NCBI RefSeq assembly: GCF_900747795.2
Contig: NC_041394.2
Location: 338,433,414 to 338,497,413, forward strand
DNA: 64,000 bases
Reading direction: 5' to 3'
Source of the DNA: Erpetoichthys calabaricus
Lineage: Eukaryota; Chordata; Cladistia; Polypteriformes; Polypteridae
Below are positions 47,925-59,545 of the stretch, piece after piece. The number at the start of each line of letters is the position of its first letter. Position 1 is the stretch's first letter. A program made the translations under genes and the position numbers. The notes beneath the pieces are model-generated. The model searched no databases and was not told the origin of the DNA. It was given only the letters and a program-made list of their open reading frames with translations.

Positions 47925-49925
47925 ATTCATCAATGTTTGTGCTGTTTTGTTGCACTACAACCTGAAATTAAAATAGATTTTGGGGGTTAGCATCCTTTTG
48001 ATTTACACAATATTCCTACCGCTTTGAAGGTGTAAAATATTTATCATGCAATAAAAATAATTCAGACAAAAAAAAAAAAAACAAACTCCTGAGTGTGCAG
48101 AGGTATTCACCCCCCAAAGTCTTTGTAGACCACCCTTTGCTGCAATTCCAGTTGCAGGTCTCTTGAGAACTGTATTAGCTTATCACATTTCAACATTGGG
48201 ATTTTTACCCATTCCACAAAGCAAAACTGCTTTTTGATATTGGGCTTTTACAAGACAATGTGTAGCTTCTGCAGCATGTTTAAAGTCATTCATTGTCTGC
48301 TAGAAGTTAACCTTTGTCCAAGTTTCAAATCTCTGGCAGACTAAAACAGGGCTTCTTCAAGAATTGCCCTTGTATTTAGTGCATCCATCTTTCCTTCGGT
48401 CATGACCAATTTTCCTGTCCCTACAGCATTAAGCTGCCACCACTATGCTTCATTGTGGGAATGGTGTCCTTGGGGTAATGGGAAGTGTTGGGTTTTCTTC
48501 ACACATGTTGTTTCCCATGATGGCCAAAAAGTTCAATTTTAAACTGATCTGACGAGAGAACCTTCTTCCATGTGGCTTAGGAGTCCTTCACATGCTGTTG
48601 GGCAAACTCGAAACATTTTTTTCTTATTTTGTTCTTTAATTAATGGCTGGCCACTCTTCCATAAAGCTCCACGCTGTGGAGTGCATGGCTTAAAGTGGTC
48701 CTGAGGACAGATGCTGTGAATCTTTGCTGCTCCATCAGTGTTATCATAGGTGGCTTTGTTGCATCTGTGATCAATACCCTCCTTGCCCAGTGTGATAGAA
48801 CCAGGGCACCAGTGAGCCCCAAACACAAAGACAGAAATACGGTCCCGGGTTCAAATAAGCAGATGTTTATTAGAAAAAAATACCTCAGTATAAGCACAAA
48901 AGCACAGATTTTCTCTCCTCACTACCTTTCCTTTCACCACTGCATTGCCTTCCACCTGTTGAGTGTTGCCTGCCTTCCTTCCTTCCTCCCAGCTCCGATT
49001 CACATGGACAAGGGAGTGTAGTCCCCGTTTGGTGCCAGGGATGTTGCCCACTGAAAGTATTTCCGGGTCACACAGAAGTGTGAGTACCTCTCCCTGCAGC
49101 ACTCTCTTGCAGCACCCACGAACCCCATCAGGGCTGTGCAACTGGACTGCAACTCCCAGCATTCCCTGCTGGTTCCTGAATGGGCACCGATATTGAGGGC
49201 TGCTGCCATCTAGCAACCTAGGAGAACAAATATCTTTTACAGCCAGTCCTTCCCCATTTTTCCCTTTCATCCTGCCCAGGGAAGGTACTGCAAATCTGCC
49301 TGGTTGGGATACGTATGCATATGCCTGGGGCTTCCTGTCTATTTAAGGTATCTTCTCTGTTCAGGATGTCCGTCCTTCCACCTGGGAAGTCCCATTCGGA
49401 TATAGTACGTTTCTCTTCTTTGGAGGGGGATGCCTGTCTGTCCTCTTGGAGCATCTTGTCCGGGGAGGACCCATCCCCTTTCCTGGTCAGGATGCCTATC
49501 CATCTTGTGTGCCACCTACACAGCTCTGTGAGTTTTGGTGGGCTTGTCTTCACTTTTCAGGTCTGCAGTAGTGCCAAATTGTTTCCATTTTGTTATAATG
49601 GATTTAATGGTGACTCATGGGTCATTAAAAGTTTGGGATGATTTTTTTATAATCCAACCCTGATCTGTACATTTCCACAGCTTTGTCTCTGACCTGTTTG
49701 GTGTGCTCCTTGTTCTGAAAGGCCACTGACTCTGCAGCACCACTAAGCCAGCAACATTAAGACCAGGTCAGTTTATACAGACATCATGTGACACTGATTG
49801 CACTTACGTGGACCATAATCAACTAATTATGTGACTTCTGAAATTAATTTGTTAAACCAGATCTTATTTAGAGTTTTCATAGCAATAGGGGTGAATACAT
49901 ATGCACTCACAACCTTTCAGTTTTC
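47925..49925 (-). mobile_element. Tc1-like DNA transposon carrying an LTR
   Basis: The left end region (TTGCAAAATTATTCATCAATG, then GTATTCACCCCCCAAAGTC) and right end region (GGGGTGAATACATATGCAC) are the inverted ends of a widespread fish Tc1-like element. Minus-strand pieces such as HSVELYGRVASHKPLIKEQN followed by KKKMF resemble a Tc1 transposase middle region. Most of the transposase is lost. An LTR of 730 bp is inserted at 48,791. Confidence 0.65.
48791..49520 (-). mobile_element. Solo LTR (fossil) inside Tc1-like element
   Basis: On the minus strand the unit begins TGTAGGTGGCACAC and ends GGTTCTATCACA. It has a TTAAATA box and, near its end, an AATAAAC signal, in LTR order. CAG occurs on both sides of the insertion, and the Tc1-like sequence continues across it, so it inserted later than the Tc1-like copy. 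No internal region is present. Confidence 0.6.
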
Positions 49926-50124
49926 CTTGCTTTTATATATAAAATATATATGTCTAGGCATCAGGTGTGAATTTAGTTTAAGCTTACACTTGTGTGTTAT
50001 TCAAGTGATATTATGAATGTCTATGCATTTTATTCTTGGTTTTAATTTGTTTAAGTTTGCTTTTGTGTGTCTGTGATAACTGCATGTAAAGCACTTTGTG
50101 ACATCTGTTCTTTACTTTACCTCA

Positions 50125-50268
50125 CAGGTGGCGCAGTGGTAGTGCTGCTGCTTTGCAGTAAGGAGACTGTGGAAGATTGTGGGTTTGCTTCCCGGTTCCT
50201 CCCTGTGTGGATAGCGCTTTGAGTACTGAGAAAAGTGCTATATAAATGTAATGAATTATTATTTACTT
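50125..50268 (+). mobile_element. Short composite SINE
   Basis: Head CACAGGTGGCGCAGTGGTAG with a B-box-like GGGTTTGCTTCCCGGTTCC, then TAGCGCTTTGAGTACTGAG and an L2-like GCTATATAAATGTAATG tail ending in ATT. It looks full length. Confidence 0.85.
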
Positions 50269-50682
50269 CTAGGTTGCGCACTTTTTGGTATTCCCAGGAA
50301 AGGAAAGGTCATAGATTCGAGGGGATAACCTTGAGATGCTGCCATGGTCATTTACACCTACTTGGCCACTACCCCACAGCAGCCTAGCCATTTGAGATCC
50401 AACCCCATTTAGACTAGGTTGGATTAAGTATAGGGGGAGGGGGTTCAACAGTGGGTTGGGAGATGGGACAAGTGAATCAACATTTTAGGTGGGATTTCAT
50501 GAAGAGGAAATACAAACAGGTGGCATGGTGGTATTACAGGCAGCACTGAACCTGGGTTCAACTCAGGACTTTCTGTACGCTAGTAGAATTATGTCTATTT
50601 ATCTCATTAATTTCCCTTCATAGTTGTGTATTTTTCATTAAAGTTTAGAGACATTCAGTTGAGTGACTTGGTCATTTTAAAA

Positions 50683-50709
50683 CACTGTGTGTGTGTGTGT
50701 GTGTGTGTA
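50683..50709. repeat. (GT)n microsatellite
   Basis: About 12 uninterrupted GT dinucleotides. Confidence 0.85.
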
Positions 50710-51099
50710 TTCCATAATGGACAGTCCATTTTTCTTGTGCCTAGTTTCTGCTTTGCCTGTACAGCTACCTGGAGAGTCCCTGCTACCCAGCAACCCTAAC
50801 GTGAAGTAAGCAGAATGACATTATTGGCCAGGTAGATTTACCTTTTCTAGAAAACTTGTGCTTTACATATAGGGAATAGTGTTGGGTTGAAACTAATAGC
50901 TTGAATACAGTACCAAAACCAGCTTTAATAGCTCAGTATTGGTACCAAAACAAACAAAAGAGACCCCCTACCCAGCTCACTCACACATGCTCCATCACAG
51001 TCTTTTTACCTGGGGTCAGCTGGTACAGCACCATTTTAGAAGTTGGGTATAATTTGGTCCTCTTTTAGTACTGGTATACCACACAACTCTAATAGGGAC

Positions 51100-51400
51100 A
51101 ATGCAAAACTTCCTCTCTCTCTTGTTCTGCCAGTTTAATGGCATTTTTAAACAGGCTGACAGATAAATCATCTCGTTTGTATGTAAACTCATTATCGTTG
51201 GAGAGGAGGATTGTTAGAGAGGTGTTATCCATGAATTTAGGATTTTTGAAAGAAAGCTCACTAAAACTGCAGTTCTTTGCATAAAGAGACAAAACTGCAG
51301 GAGTAGCCAAGGTGAAAAATTTGGGAGCTTGGTATTGGTGAGTGGTCCCAAGGGCTGGGATCCCTTGATGAACCTTGTGTACTCCCTAAAAACCACAAAA
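51100..51400 (-). mobile_element. Possible LINE RT remnant
   Basis: On the minus strand KFMDNTSLTILLSNDNEFTY resembles the RT motif C surroundings of Rex1/L2-like LINEs (KFADDTxxxGLISNxDExxY), with the catalytic DD altered. Flanking similarity is weak. Confidence 0.35.
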
Positions 51401-52238
51401 ATCTAATTTTTGCAAGTCCTAAAAACAAATATTAAAATCATGTTATGTTGTTATAAATCCCTCAGAGCTTATTACTAAGTTTATAAGAAAATTTTAAAAC
51501 AGTGCAGAAAGCTCTTCACAGACAAGAAAGAGGCTAAAATGTTTGAAAGGCAACAGTACGTCAGCAAGGACATAAAGTGCATACTTTAATCAGGAGGATT
51601 CAAAAACAGAGCATTAAACATATTTTCATAGGAAACTAATAAATCAGATCACTACTTGTTAGCACTGATGAAATGTGTGATGGAAATTGTCAATTCCACA
51701 ATAATACAATACTGACAATATTTGGGATGTGAACTGCTTGGGAATAATCTGATCTTGTCCCCTGCCCTGATCTGTTGTTGCCTTAAGCCAATATAAATGG
51801 CTTTGATTGCTATGCACTTTAAAGGAAGTTGTTGTTTACAGGGAAGGAATCAGAGCAGTGCTACAGCAGTCTTTCATGTATCCTGTAAAGTGGCATGCTG
51901 GTCAGAAGGACAAGGTAGAATGGTGTTTGTTGACAGTTTGAGTGTTCATGTATAATGCCTTTCAGTTGTTCAAGATCTGCATATCCTAACTGATGCCAGT
52001 CTCCGTACCTCATTCATTGTCAAGTCCACAACACCAGGATAAGATTTCACAGAACATCCAGCCTTGAACGAGATGGGCTCAGGGTTACAATGCTGCCATT
52101 ATAAATGTATTGATTAAAGGGAAATATATTTACTGGTCATGTTTATGTTTCTGTTCACAAGTGAAGTTATTCTGTGTTTACATTTTGGATGTTTAACAGT
52201 CAAAAGAAAAAAAAATAAACACAAACATTTTTCCTCAC
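51401..52238. other. NLR intron, no feature recognised
   Basis: No supported gene or repeat before the next LRR exon. Confidence 0.45.
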
Positions 52239-52412
52239 CTCAGATTTTCTAATTTACAATTTTCACTCTTCATCCCCTCACACAACAGATTTACTCCTAA
52301 ATCCTCCAGGTCATTGAAGCACAGCCACAGTTCAGTCAGCTGTGAGTGTGGAGTAGACAGGACAGATGAGAGAGCTGAGCAACATCCAGAGGTGAGAGCA
52401 CAGGAGACCATG
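52239..52412 (-). CDS. NLR gene, leucine-rich-repeat exon 3
   Basis: A 174-bp exon, acceptor TTCTCTTAG and donor CTGAG|GTGAGG. It reads [19 protein letters not shown], then LTELWLCFNDLEDLGVNLL and CEGMKSENCKLENL. Same length, same phases and same repeat type as the other three LRR exons. It is only 218 bp from LRR exon 2, a spacing that suggests a recent tandem exon duplication, although the two have diverged in sequence. Confidence 0.85.
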
Positions 52413-52499
52413 CTAAGAGAAGTGAAGAAAGAAAGTTAGTTAAAGTGTCATGGAGCTCAGAACATAAAATATGAAATGAACAGATCTGATTATTATGTG

Positions 52500-52580
52500 G
52501 AATTGCAGTCTGTCAGCATGTACAATTTATTCTGGGGCGATAACAACTATAGGTATTCTGGGGCGATAACAACTATAGGA
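52500..52580. repeat. Small tandem duplication in intron
   Basis: The unit TATTCTGGGGCGATAACAAC, about 30 bp, occurs twice in a row between the two neighbouring LRR exons. Confidence 0.75.
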
Positions 52581-52630
52581 ATAAATCTGTAAAGCCTACA
52601 TGCACCCCTTCACACACCCTCTGTACTTAC

Positions 52631-52804
52631 CAGAGTGTCTTTAGTTTACAGTTTGCACTCCTCAGCCCCTCACACAGTAGACACACACCTGAATCATCCA
52701 GTTTATTGTAGTTGAGATCCAGGTCAGTTAGTTGTGAGTGTGGAGAAGAAACAGTCAAGGACAGAGCTGAGCAACATCCAGAGGTAAAACAACTTGAGAA
52801 CAGC
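52631..52804 (-). CDS. NLR gene, leucine-rich-repeat exon 2
   Basis: A 174-bp exon, acceptor TATCCTCTTAG and donor CTCTG|GTAAGT. It reads SSCFTSGCCSALSLTVSSP, then QLTDLDLNYNKLDDSGVCL and LCEGLRSANCKLKTL. It is a ribonuclease-inhibitor-type LRR pair of the NLR gene. A run of about 30 T (minus strand) lies about 80 bp upstream of the acceptor. Confidence 0.85.
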
Positions 52805-52875
52805 CTAAGAGGATAAAGGGAGAAAAATAAGGATTTGAGGAGTAACAGATGGAAAGACGTTGACAGAACACAAAG

Positions 52876-52876
<1 letters not shown>

Positions 52877-52907
<31 letters not shown>
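52877..52907. repeat. Poly-A tract
   Basis: About 30 A residues on the plus strand, hence poly-T before the acceptor of LRR exon 2 on the coding strand. It may be the tail of a lost retroposon. Confidence 0.8.
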
Positions 52908-52909
<2 letters not shown>

Positions 52910-53334
52910 CTGTAACAAAGGCTCATAATGTCAATCTATATGGAAAAACTGTCTTTAAAGAAAATGGAAGAAAGCACATCTTGTGAGTAAAACAATTTTA
53001 AATAATAATCAGGATGAGCAGAAAAGATTAGAAGCTGTTGTAATCTTTTCCCTAACAAGATATATTTACATCAATTGAAATTATGTAACACAACACTGTT
53101 ACTAAAGGGAAAACACAATGATAAAAATTAGTTTATATGCTACAATGTTATACAAAAAGAACATGCATACATAACTATTTGGAAATAACATCTGCTTATC
53201 ACACTACTAAGTTACTGATTCTGTCTGTGGTTCTCTGTGTAAAGAGAAACTTCCTAATGTTTGTGCAAAATTTACACTTAAGTTTACAACTGTGTCCCCG
53301 TGTTCTTGATGAACTCATTTTGAAGTCACAGTCT

Positions 53335-53560
53335 TGATCCACTGGACTATTTCCCTTCATAATTTTAAACACTTCAGTCAGGTCTCCTCTTCATCTTCTT
53401 TTTCTTAAACTGTAAAGGCTCAGCTTTTTTAATCTTTAGCCCCAGAATCAACCTAGTTGCTCCTCTCTGGAGTTTTCCAATGCTGTTATGTCCATTTGGT
53501 AGCCTGGAGACTAAAACTGCACACAGTACTCCAAGTGACTCCCTATCTCTTTATTTATGC
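53335..53560 (-). mobile_element. Old CR1-like repeat fragment
   Basis: CAGGTCTCCTCTTCATCTTC, AGGCTCAGCTTTTTTAATC, CTAGTTGCTCCTCTCTGG and ACTGCACACAGTACTCCAAG match an ancient CR1-like vertebrate repeat seen in many fish and shark genomes. Family and strand are from memory. No open frame. Confidence 0.5.
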
Positions 53561-53610
53561 TGACTTCTTTGGGGTTTTTCCAAGTGTTTTTCTGCACCAG
53601 GTTTCAGGCA

Positions 53611-53820
53611 AAAAAAAAAAAAGCACATCATTGTAATCTATTAAATACAATGACTTTGCAATGCACTTTAATAGATTTTTGTTTATTGTGGTGATAGATA
53701 GTGACCAGACATACAGGAATAAAAAAAAAAGCACATCATTGTAATCTATTAATTACAATGACTTTGCAATGCACTTTAATAGATTTTTGTTTATTGTGGT
53801 GATAGATAGTGACCAGACAT
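53611..53820. repeat. Tandem duplication, about 100 bp, near-perfect
   Basis: Two copies with a period of 108 bp, each starting in an A run followed by GCACATCATTGTAATCTATT and ending GATAGATAGTGACCAGACAT. I count a single mismatch (TAAAT against TAATT), so it is very recent. Confidence 0.9.
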
Positions 53821-54327
53821 TGTATGTTGGTCAGGAATGCAGGTAAAAATTTCATTAGACTTTACATGAAACAATACGACTACAACAAGATTCCCCACCC
53901 CCCCAAAAAGCTCAAGGATTTGAGTGACAAGAAACATGCACACAATAGTTCATGGCATGCTTGTACAGATAGCAGAAAGTACAGAGGCATCATGGAAGAA
54001 ACAATATATTAAGCAATGCAATACTCATACTGTGCAGGTAAATGACAGTTTAAAACATTTGCAACATGTGCCAGAAGCACAGTATGCAAACAATGAAAAC
54101 AGGTCATAGGCATAGAATTATCAAATCTTTACTAATCTTTCTCTATTCCCAGCCCCCTCCCCACCAATTTCGTATGTGGTGGTGTTTTCTGTTCACTGTG
54201 CAGCCATTTGTGATGCTGGAATGAAACGGGGCGCCCTAGTGGTCCATGAGACAAACTGCATTAAATCCTCTCAGGAAATACCTGGAAACAATAAGGAATG
54301 ACTTAAGAATATTTATGTTAGATAGAA

Positions 54328-54972
54328 CAGGGGTGTCGAACTCCGGGCCTGGAGGTCCGCAGTGGCTGCAGGTTTTCATTCTAACCCTTTTCAGTGACCA
54401 ATTTTCACTGCTAATTAACTTATTTTCCCTTCATCTTAATAGCTCTGTTTTTAAGGACTCAGTTCTCTGAATTAATTCCTTTCTTCATTAAATGACAGCC
54501 AAACAGACATGCGATGTGAAACGAGCCAACAGATGAGCAACTAAATTGGGGCTGCAAACTCCAACCAATTTCCCTCCAATCACTTTCTTAATGAGAAGCC
54601 GATTCTTGCTGTTAATTACACTCATTTTTTTTTAATTTCATGGCTTGTTGCTGCTCTTATTCTGCCATAGCACCGTCAAAATGTTTTGGTGACCTGAGAG
54701 ATCAGCCTTACTGAGACCTTCACTTTTCTTTATTTTCAGATATTGTGTGATTTGCACAGGTGAGCTGGTCATGTGGTGGCTTGTTTTGTGTCTCACTATT
54801 ACTTGGCTGCTAAATAAGGAAAAAGAAACAACAAAGAGGCCCAAGTCAAGTTAATTAAAATGAAGGCAAAAGAAGTTAATTAGCAGCAAAAAATGGTCAC
54901 TAATTAAGAAGGTGGTCAGAATGAAAACCTGCAGCCACTGTGGCCTTCCAGGACCGGAGTTCGACACCCGTG
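54328..54972. mobile_element. Foldback hAT-like element, intact ends
   Basis: A 645-bp element with a perfect 8-bp target duplication, AGATAGAA, at 54,320-54,327 and 54,973-54,980. Ends are CAGGGGTGTCGAACTCCGG and, inverted, CACGGGTGTCGAACTCCGG, extending into long inverted arms with GCAGGTTTTCATTCT and GTTAATTAGCAG. Best-preserved of three copies in the window. No coding capacity. Confidence 0.9.
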
Positions 54973-55208
54973 AGATAGAATGCTCAGTGGGGACTGGCCG
55001 TTCTTTTGGTCTTGGTACCCCTAAACACTTTGGGTTTTTTTTTCCCACCAGCTTAACTGGAGTTTTTTTTTGGTCCTCTCGGCCATATGACTATCACTGG
55101 ACTCATCTTTACAGACTTACATTATGATATTGTACATAAGGACACTAACCTTCTAATTAAAAATCTGTTTTATAAAATTGGAATGATTTAATTTTTGTTT
55201 TTTATGTA

Positions 55209-56119
55209 CAGTGATCCTTCGCTATATCGCGCTTCGCCTTTCGTGGCTTCACTCTACCGTGGATTTTATATGTAAGCATATTTAAATATATATTGCGGAT
55301 TTTTTGCTGGTTCGCGGATTTCTGAGGACAATGGGTCTTTTAATTTCTGGTACATGCTTCCTCAGTTGGTTTGCCCAGTTGATTTCATACAAGGGACGCT
55401 ATTGGCAGATGGCTGAGAAGCTACCCAACTTACTTTTGTCTTTCTCTCTCTCTTGCGCTGACTTTCTCTGATCCTGACGTAGGGAGTGTGAGCAGGGGGG
55501 CTGTTCGCACACCTAGACGATACGGACGCTCGTCTAAAAATGCTGAAAGATTATCTTCACGTTGCTACCTTCTGTGTGCAGCTGCTTCGTGAAGCGACAT
55601 GCTGCACAGTGCTTCGCATACTTAAAAGCTCAAAGGGCACGTATTGATTTTTGACTTTGTTTTTCTCTGTCTCTCTCTCTTTCTCTCTCCCTGCTCCTGA
55701 CGGAGGGGGTGTGAGCTGCCGCCTTCAACAGCTTTGTGCCGCGGTGCTTCGCATACTTAAAAGCCAAACAGCACTATTGATTTGTTTGTTTTCTCTGTCT
55801 TTATGACAGTCTCTGCTCCTGACACGCACTCCTTTGAAGAGGAAGATATGTTTGCATTCTTTTAATTGTGAGACAGAACTGTCATCTCTGTCTTGTCATG
55901 GAGCACAGTTTAAACTTTTGAAAAAGAGACAAATGTTTGTTTGCAGTGTTTGAATAACGTTCCTGTCTCTCTACAACCTCCTGTGTTTCTGCGCAAATCT
56001 GTGACCCAAGCATGACAATATAAAAATAACCATATAAACATATGGTTTCTACTTCGCGGATTTTCTTATTTCGCGGGTGGCTCTGGAACGCAACCCCCGT
56101 GATGGAAGAGGGATTACTG
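55209..56119. mobile_element. Tigger/pogo-like MITE, 911 bp
   Basis: Ends CAGTGATCCTTCGCTATATC and, inverted, CAGTAATCCCTCTTCCATC, flanked by TA on both sides, as in Tigger-type elements (CAGTAATCCCTCGCTACTTC). It has internal CT-rich and GCTTCGCATACTTAAAAGC repeats and no transposase. Confidence 0.75.
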
Positions 56120-56599
56120 TATTCATTAATATTCTTATCTAATCTTTTTTGTTTTTTCTCTTCTTGTAACTTTCTCTTTGACATCTTGTAATTCACATTT
56201 TGAGTTACATTCTTTGCATGAAAGTGTGCTATATAAAAAAAAAATGTCACATTCATTTATTGTTAACTATCTTTATAGCCTTTGCGGGGGGGTAGGGGGT
56301 CGGGGGGGATACTCTCTCTTTGACATGAAGTGCAACAAAGAATGCACTGATAGCACTTTGCACAGGGCAGGACTAAAAGGAATCAATGAGCTGAATGACT
56401 GGCATCAGAGATGACAGACGCAGTTCTCCTCTGACAGCACACCAAATGAATAGTCTAGACTGAAGAAAGATCTGTGCCAAAGACTTGACGCAATTTGAAC
56501 ATTTCTCTGAAGTAAATTGCAATCTTGGGAAATCACATTCACATGTGACTTATCAGAGTGCTCTCAATGGTACATAAATAAAATTTAAATAAGGTTTTA

Positions 56600-57465
56600 A
56601 TTCCTACCCCAAAGCTCTTTGGCCTCTTCAGGAAGAAGAGTGCCTGCACCCAATCAAGCAGAGATTATATAAAAAAGTATATATGGGAAGGGGAAGGAGA
56701 AAAAAAAAAAAGATTAGAAAGAAAGAAAGAAAAGAGACTGGCCAGTGAAAGAACAAGAGAGATTGAAGAAAGAGACAGTAAAAAGACAGAGGTTGAAATA
56801 TACAGCGTAATGACGGAGGGCTACAGGAGGTGCATGAGCAGATGCGAGAGGTTGGAGGCAGGCAGCTGGGAAGAAGAGCCCAAGGAGTGCGGAGGTTGGA
56901 TGCTCTAGGGGGCTGAAGACGGTGACTTGGCTGAGCAATACGGATAGTCAGAGTAACTCATTTTCTTGTAGCGGGTTTCTGCGTAAGTCCAGGGAGAGGC
57001 AGCGACAGATGAATGGAGCGAGGCAAGGTTCATAGCGGCATGGCAGATGCGCCAAAGGAGGCAGTCATGTTGAGAGCCTGGATTAAGGAGTGGCTGTGCC
57101 TGTCAGTGGTACATCTCCTCAGGCTGACTGATCTGTTGAAGGTGAGCCTGGGAGACATCTGTGTAGAGAAGGAAGCACCAGTGCTCATATACCTGTACAA
57201 AGCTCTTACTCTTTTTAAGGGGTTTGTGGTTTTACCTGCCTTGGGATTTTATCTTCATTTCTACTGAACAGTTTATGGATGTTTTATCCTCTAGGGATTT
57301 GCTCCTGTTTTATGGATTTATATATTTAAGAAGATTTTAACCTGCACTATTTATTAGAGCACTTGTTTGGTTTGTTTGTTAATAAAAGCACTGTTCACTT
57401 TATCACCATCCCTTTGCTATGTGTGTTTGTCCTCATTTTCCAGACTCATCTCTGTTACGGTATTG
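56600..57465 (+). mobile_element. Possible solo LTR (fossil)
   Basis: The plus strand has, in LTR order, a TATA-like GAGATTATATAAAAAAG, a purine-rich stretch, and near the end an AATAAAAGC signal followed by a T/C-rich tail to about 57,465. The outer ends and target duplication are not clear, so this stays tentative. Confidence 0.35.
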
Positions 57466-57479
57466 GGTTCAGAGGCTCC

Positions 57480-58330
57480 TAAAAATAGGAGTTAGAGAGT
57501 GAAGAAGATCCACACAGTCACACTGGGGCATCCTGAGGAGGTGGGCTGTGTGGAAAAGCCATGAAAGAGATTTAGTGAGTTGAACTCCCAAGAGCCTAAA
57601 GCTACTGACTGTCTCAACAGGAGAGTCACCAATGTAAAAAGGAAAAGTCTATAATTATTTCCTTCATCTTTCTAATGCTCAGGGAGAGATTGTTGTCACA
57701 GCACCACACAAACAGTTCCCGAAATTCCCTCTGGTGGAAAACTCTCCATTGTTGCTAATGAGGCAGATTACAGTGTTAATATTTGCAAACTTAATGATGC
57801 TGTTACACTCCTATTTTGCCACACAGCCATAGCTAAAGAGACTGTAGAGCGAAGGACACTACAGGACACTGAAAATAGTATATAGACATTCATCCACTAT
57901 GGTTCCAACTTCAGTGTCTGGGGTCTGTTAGATGGAAAGTCTAATACCCAGATGGAGATGGAACTGCACAGGCCAATATCTCTGAACTTTAGCATCAAAT
58001 TAGATGGAAAAATGGTGTTAAAAGCAGAGCTGTAGTTGATAAATCGCACATAGATATATTTCTTTTCTCTGCAGGGCAAGGTAAATGGCATAATCCATAA
58101 ATTTATTTGACCAAAATGCAAATTGTAATGGACCTAATGTTGTAAGGATATTCTGATTGATGTAGGATATTAGCAACCTTTCTAGACATTTTATCACTGT
58201 AGAGGTTAAAGCCCCTCACTGGTAGTCATTTGGGCAAGAAACTGATTCCTTTGGCACAGACATAACTGTAGCTTTCTTAAAACACAGTGGCACACTGTAT
58301 ATAGACAAGAACAAGTTTAAAATGTCTTGA
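57480..58330 (-). mobile_element. Rex1/L2-like LINE RT region, old
   Basis: On the minus strand VPKESVSCPNDYQ and ALTSTVIKCLERLLISYI, then FINYSSAFNTIFPSNLM (RT motif A with Asp replaced by Asn), WVLDFPSNRPQTLK and, after shifts, NNLSLSIRKMKEIIIDF. RT order is kept, but several frame breaks occur and the catalytic Asp of motif A is lost. Confidence 0.75.
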
Positions 58331-59545
58331 TACACTTAATGACAACTGGGTGGTACATGGCTCTAGGAACCAAGATGGAATGGTTTTTAAACCATCTAAT
58401 GTTTTACACACTTCAGCCATTGACAATTGCAAGGCAACTTCACTCTGGAATTACTGTCCGTCTTGCTCTGTCTAGGCTGTGTACCTCCAAACAAGCACAA
58501 CAGTTATTTATCATGCCTTGTCATGAGGTGGGGGTGTTGTTAAGCATAGCTAGTTAAAATCTGTAATACATTATGACCTGCACTCCTTACCACAAAGGAC
58601 ACGAGTCTCTGCTACCAGTCACTCTCCAGCTTGTTGTCATACTGTCTCTTGGCTGCTTTATCAGCCTTTCAAAAATCAGATTTGGGATTCATGTAGCAGT
58701 TTGGATCATTAAAAATCAAAGCAGTGGACCATTACCTCAAGCACAAGCAAAAAGCAGTGTTTAAAAAGGCTTTTTGTTAGGAAAGGGTCATACAAACCAG
58801 GAAGACACACATAAGGCTTTGAAAAACCCAACAGAATTTGTCACCAAAGTCACAGAAGAATCTATGAAGGCAGACCAGTCAGTCAAGTCCATGCAATCCT
58901 GAAGTTTGCTTTCATAATTCGGTATCTAGGATTTTACTTTCCTCACCCTGTCTGCACGCATTTCAGTTTTCTGCTTACAGGCAGGGAGGAGAAACACGGA
59001 CAAATAATTGGGTTTGCTGAAACCAGGACAAGGAATGGACTTATAGGTACCTCTGACTATACTAAAACATAGGTCAAGAGTCCAAACACCCCTAGTGCAG
59101 CAAGTAACTTGTTGGTAATATTTGGGATGAACTTTTTTGAAGCTACAGTGGTTCAAATATCCTGCTATCATTGAGACTGATCTCTGGCTGGAGCCAATTG
59201 TAAGCAAATTGCTATGCAGCCCTCATCCAGTGCAGCCATGGTTGGGGATTCTATGGGAATGTAAACAAACAGTAGTAAATAGCAAAGAAGAAAACTCTGC
59301 AAATAAAAAAGCCAGCATTTGATCAGTGATTCAGAACTGGCAACCATGACTAAGAAAAAGTGTTGGCATCAGTGAGCCAAGCTCTGTTAACACAATAAGC
59401 ACATATGCCACCTCACTTTGTTTTTCTGGTAGTTGCTGTGTTTTCGATCTGAGCAGTGAACTGTAAAAACCTGGGGTTATATAGCTCTGTCTGGGCTCAG
59501 CCAAGCCTCTACAAAGCAGAACACACTCCACTCATATAAGTTGTG
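58331..59545. other. NLR intron, no feature recognised
   Basis: No gene or repeat that I can name. Short open frames show no recognisable motif. Confidence 0.4.

Noticed and set aside
48851-49641. Frames of 77-139 codons on both strands
   Set aside because: They lie in the LTR unit and Tc1-like remnant and show no domain.
56714-57267. Frames of 74 and 84 codons as possible small genes
   Set aside because: They lie in a region with LTR-like signals, have no conserved motif and no splice context.
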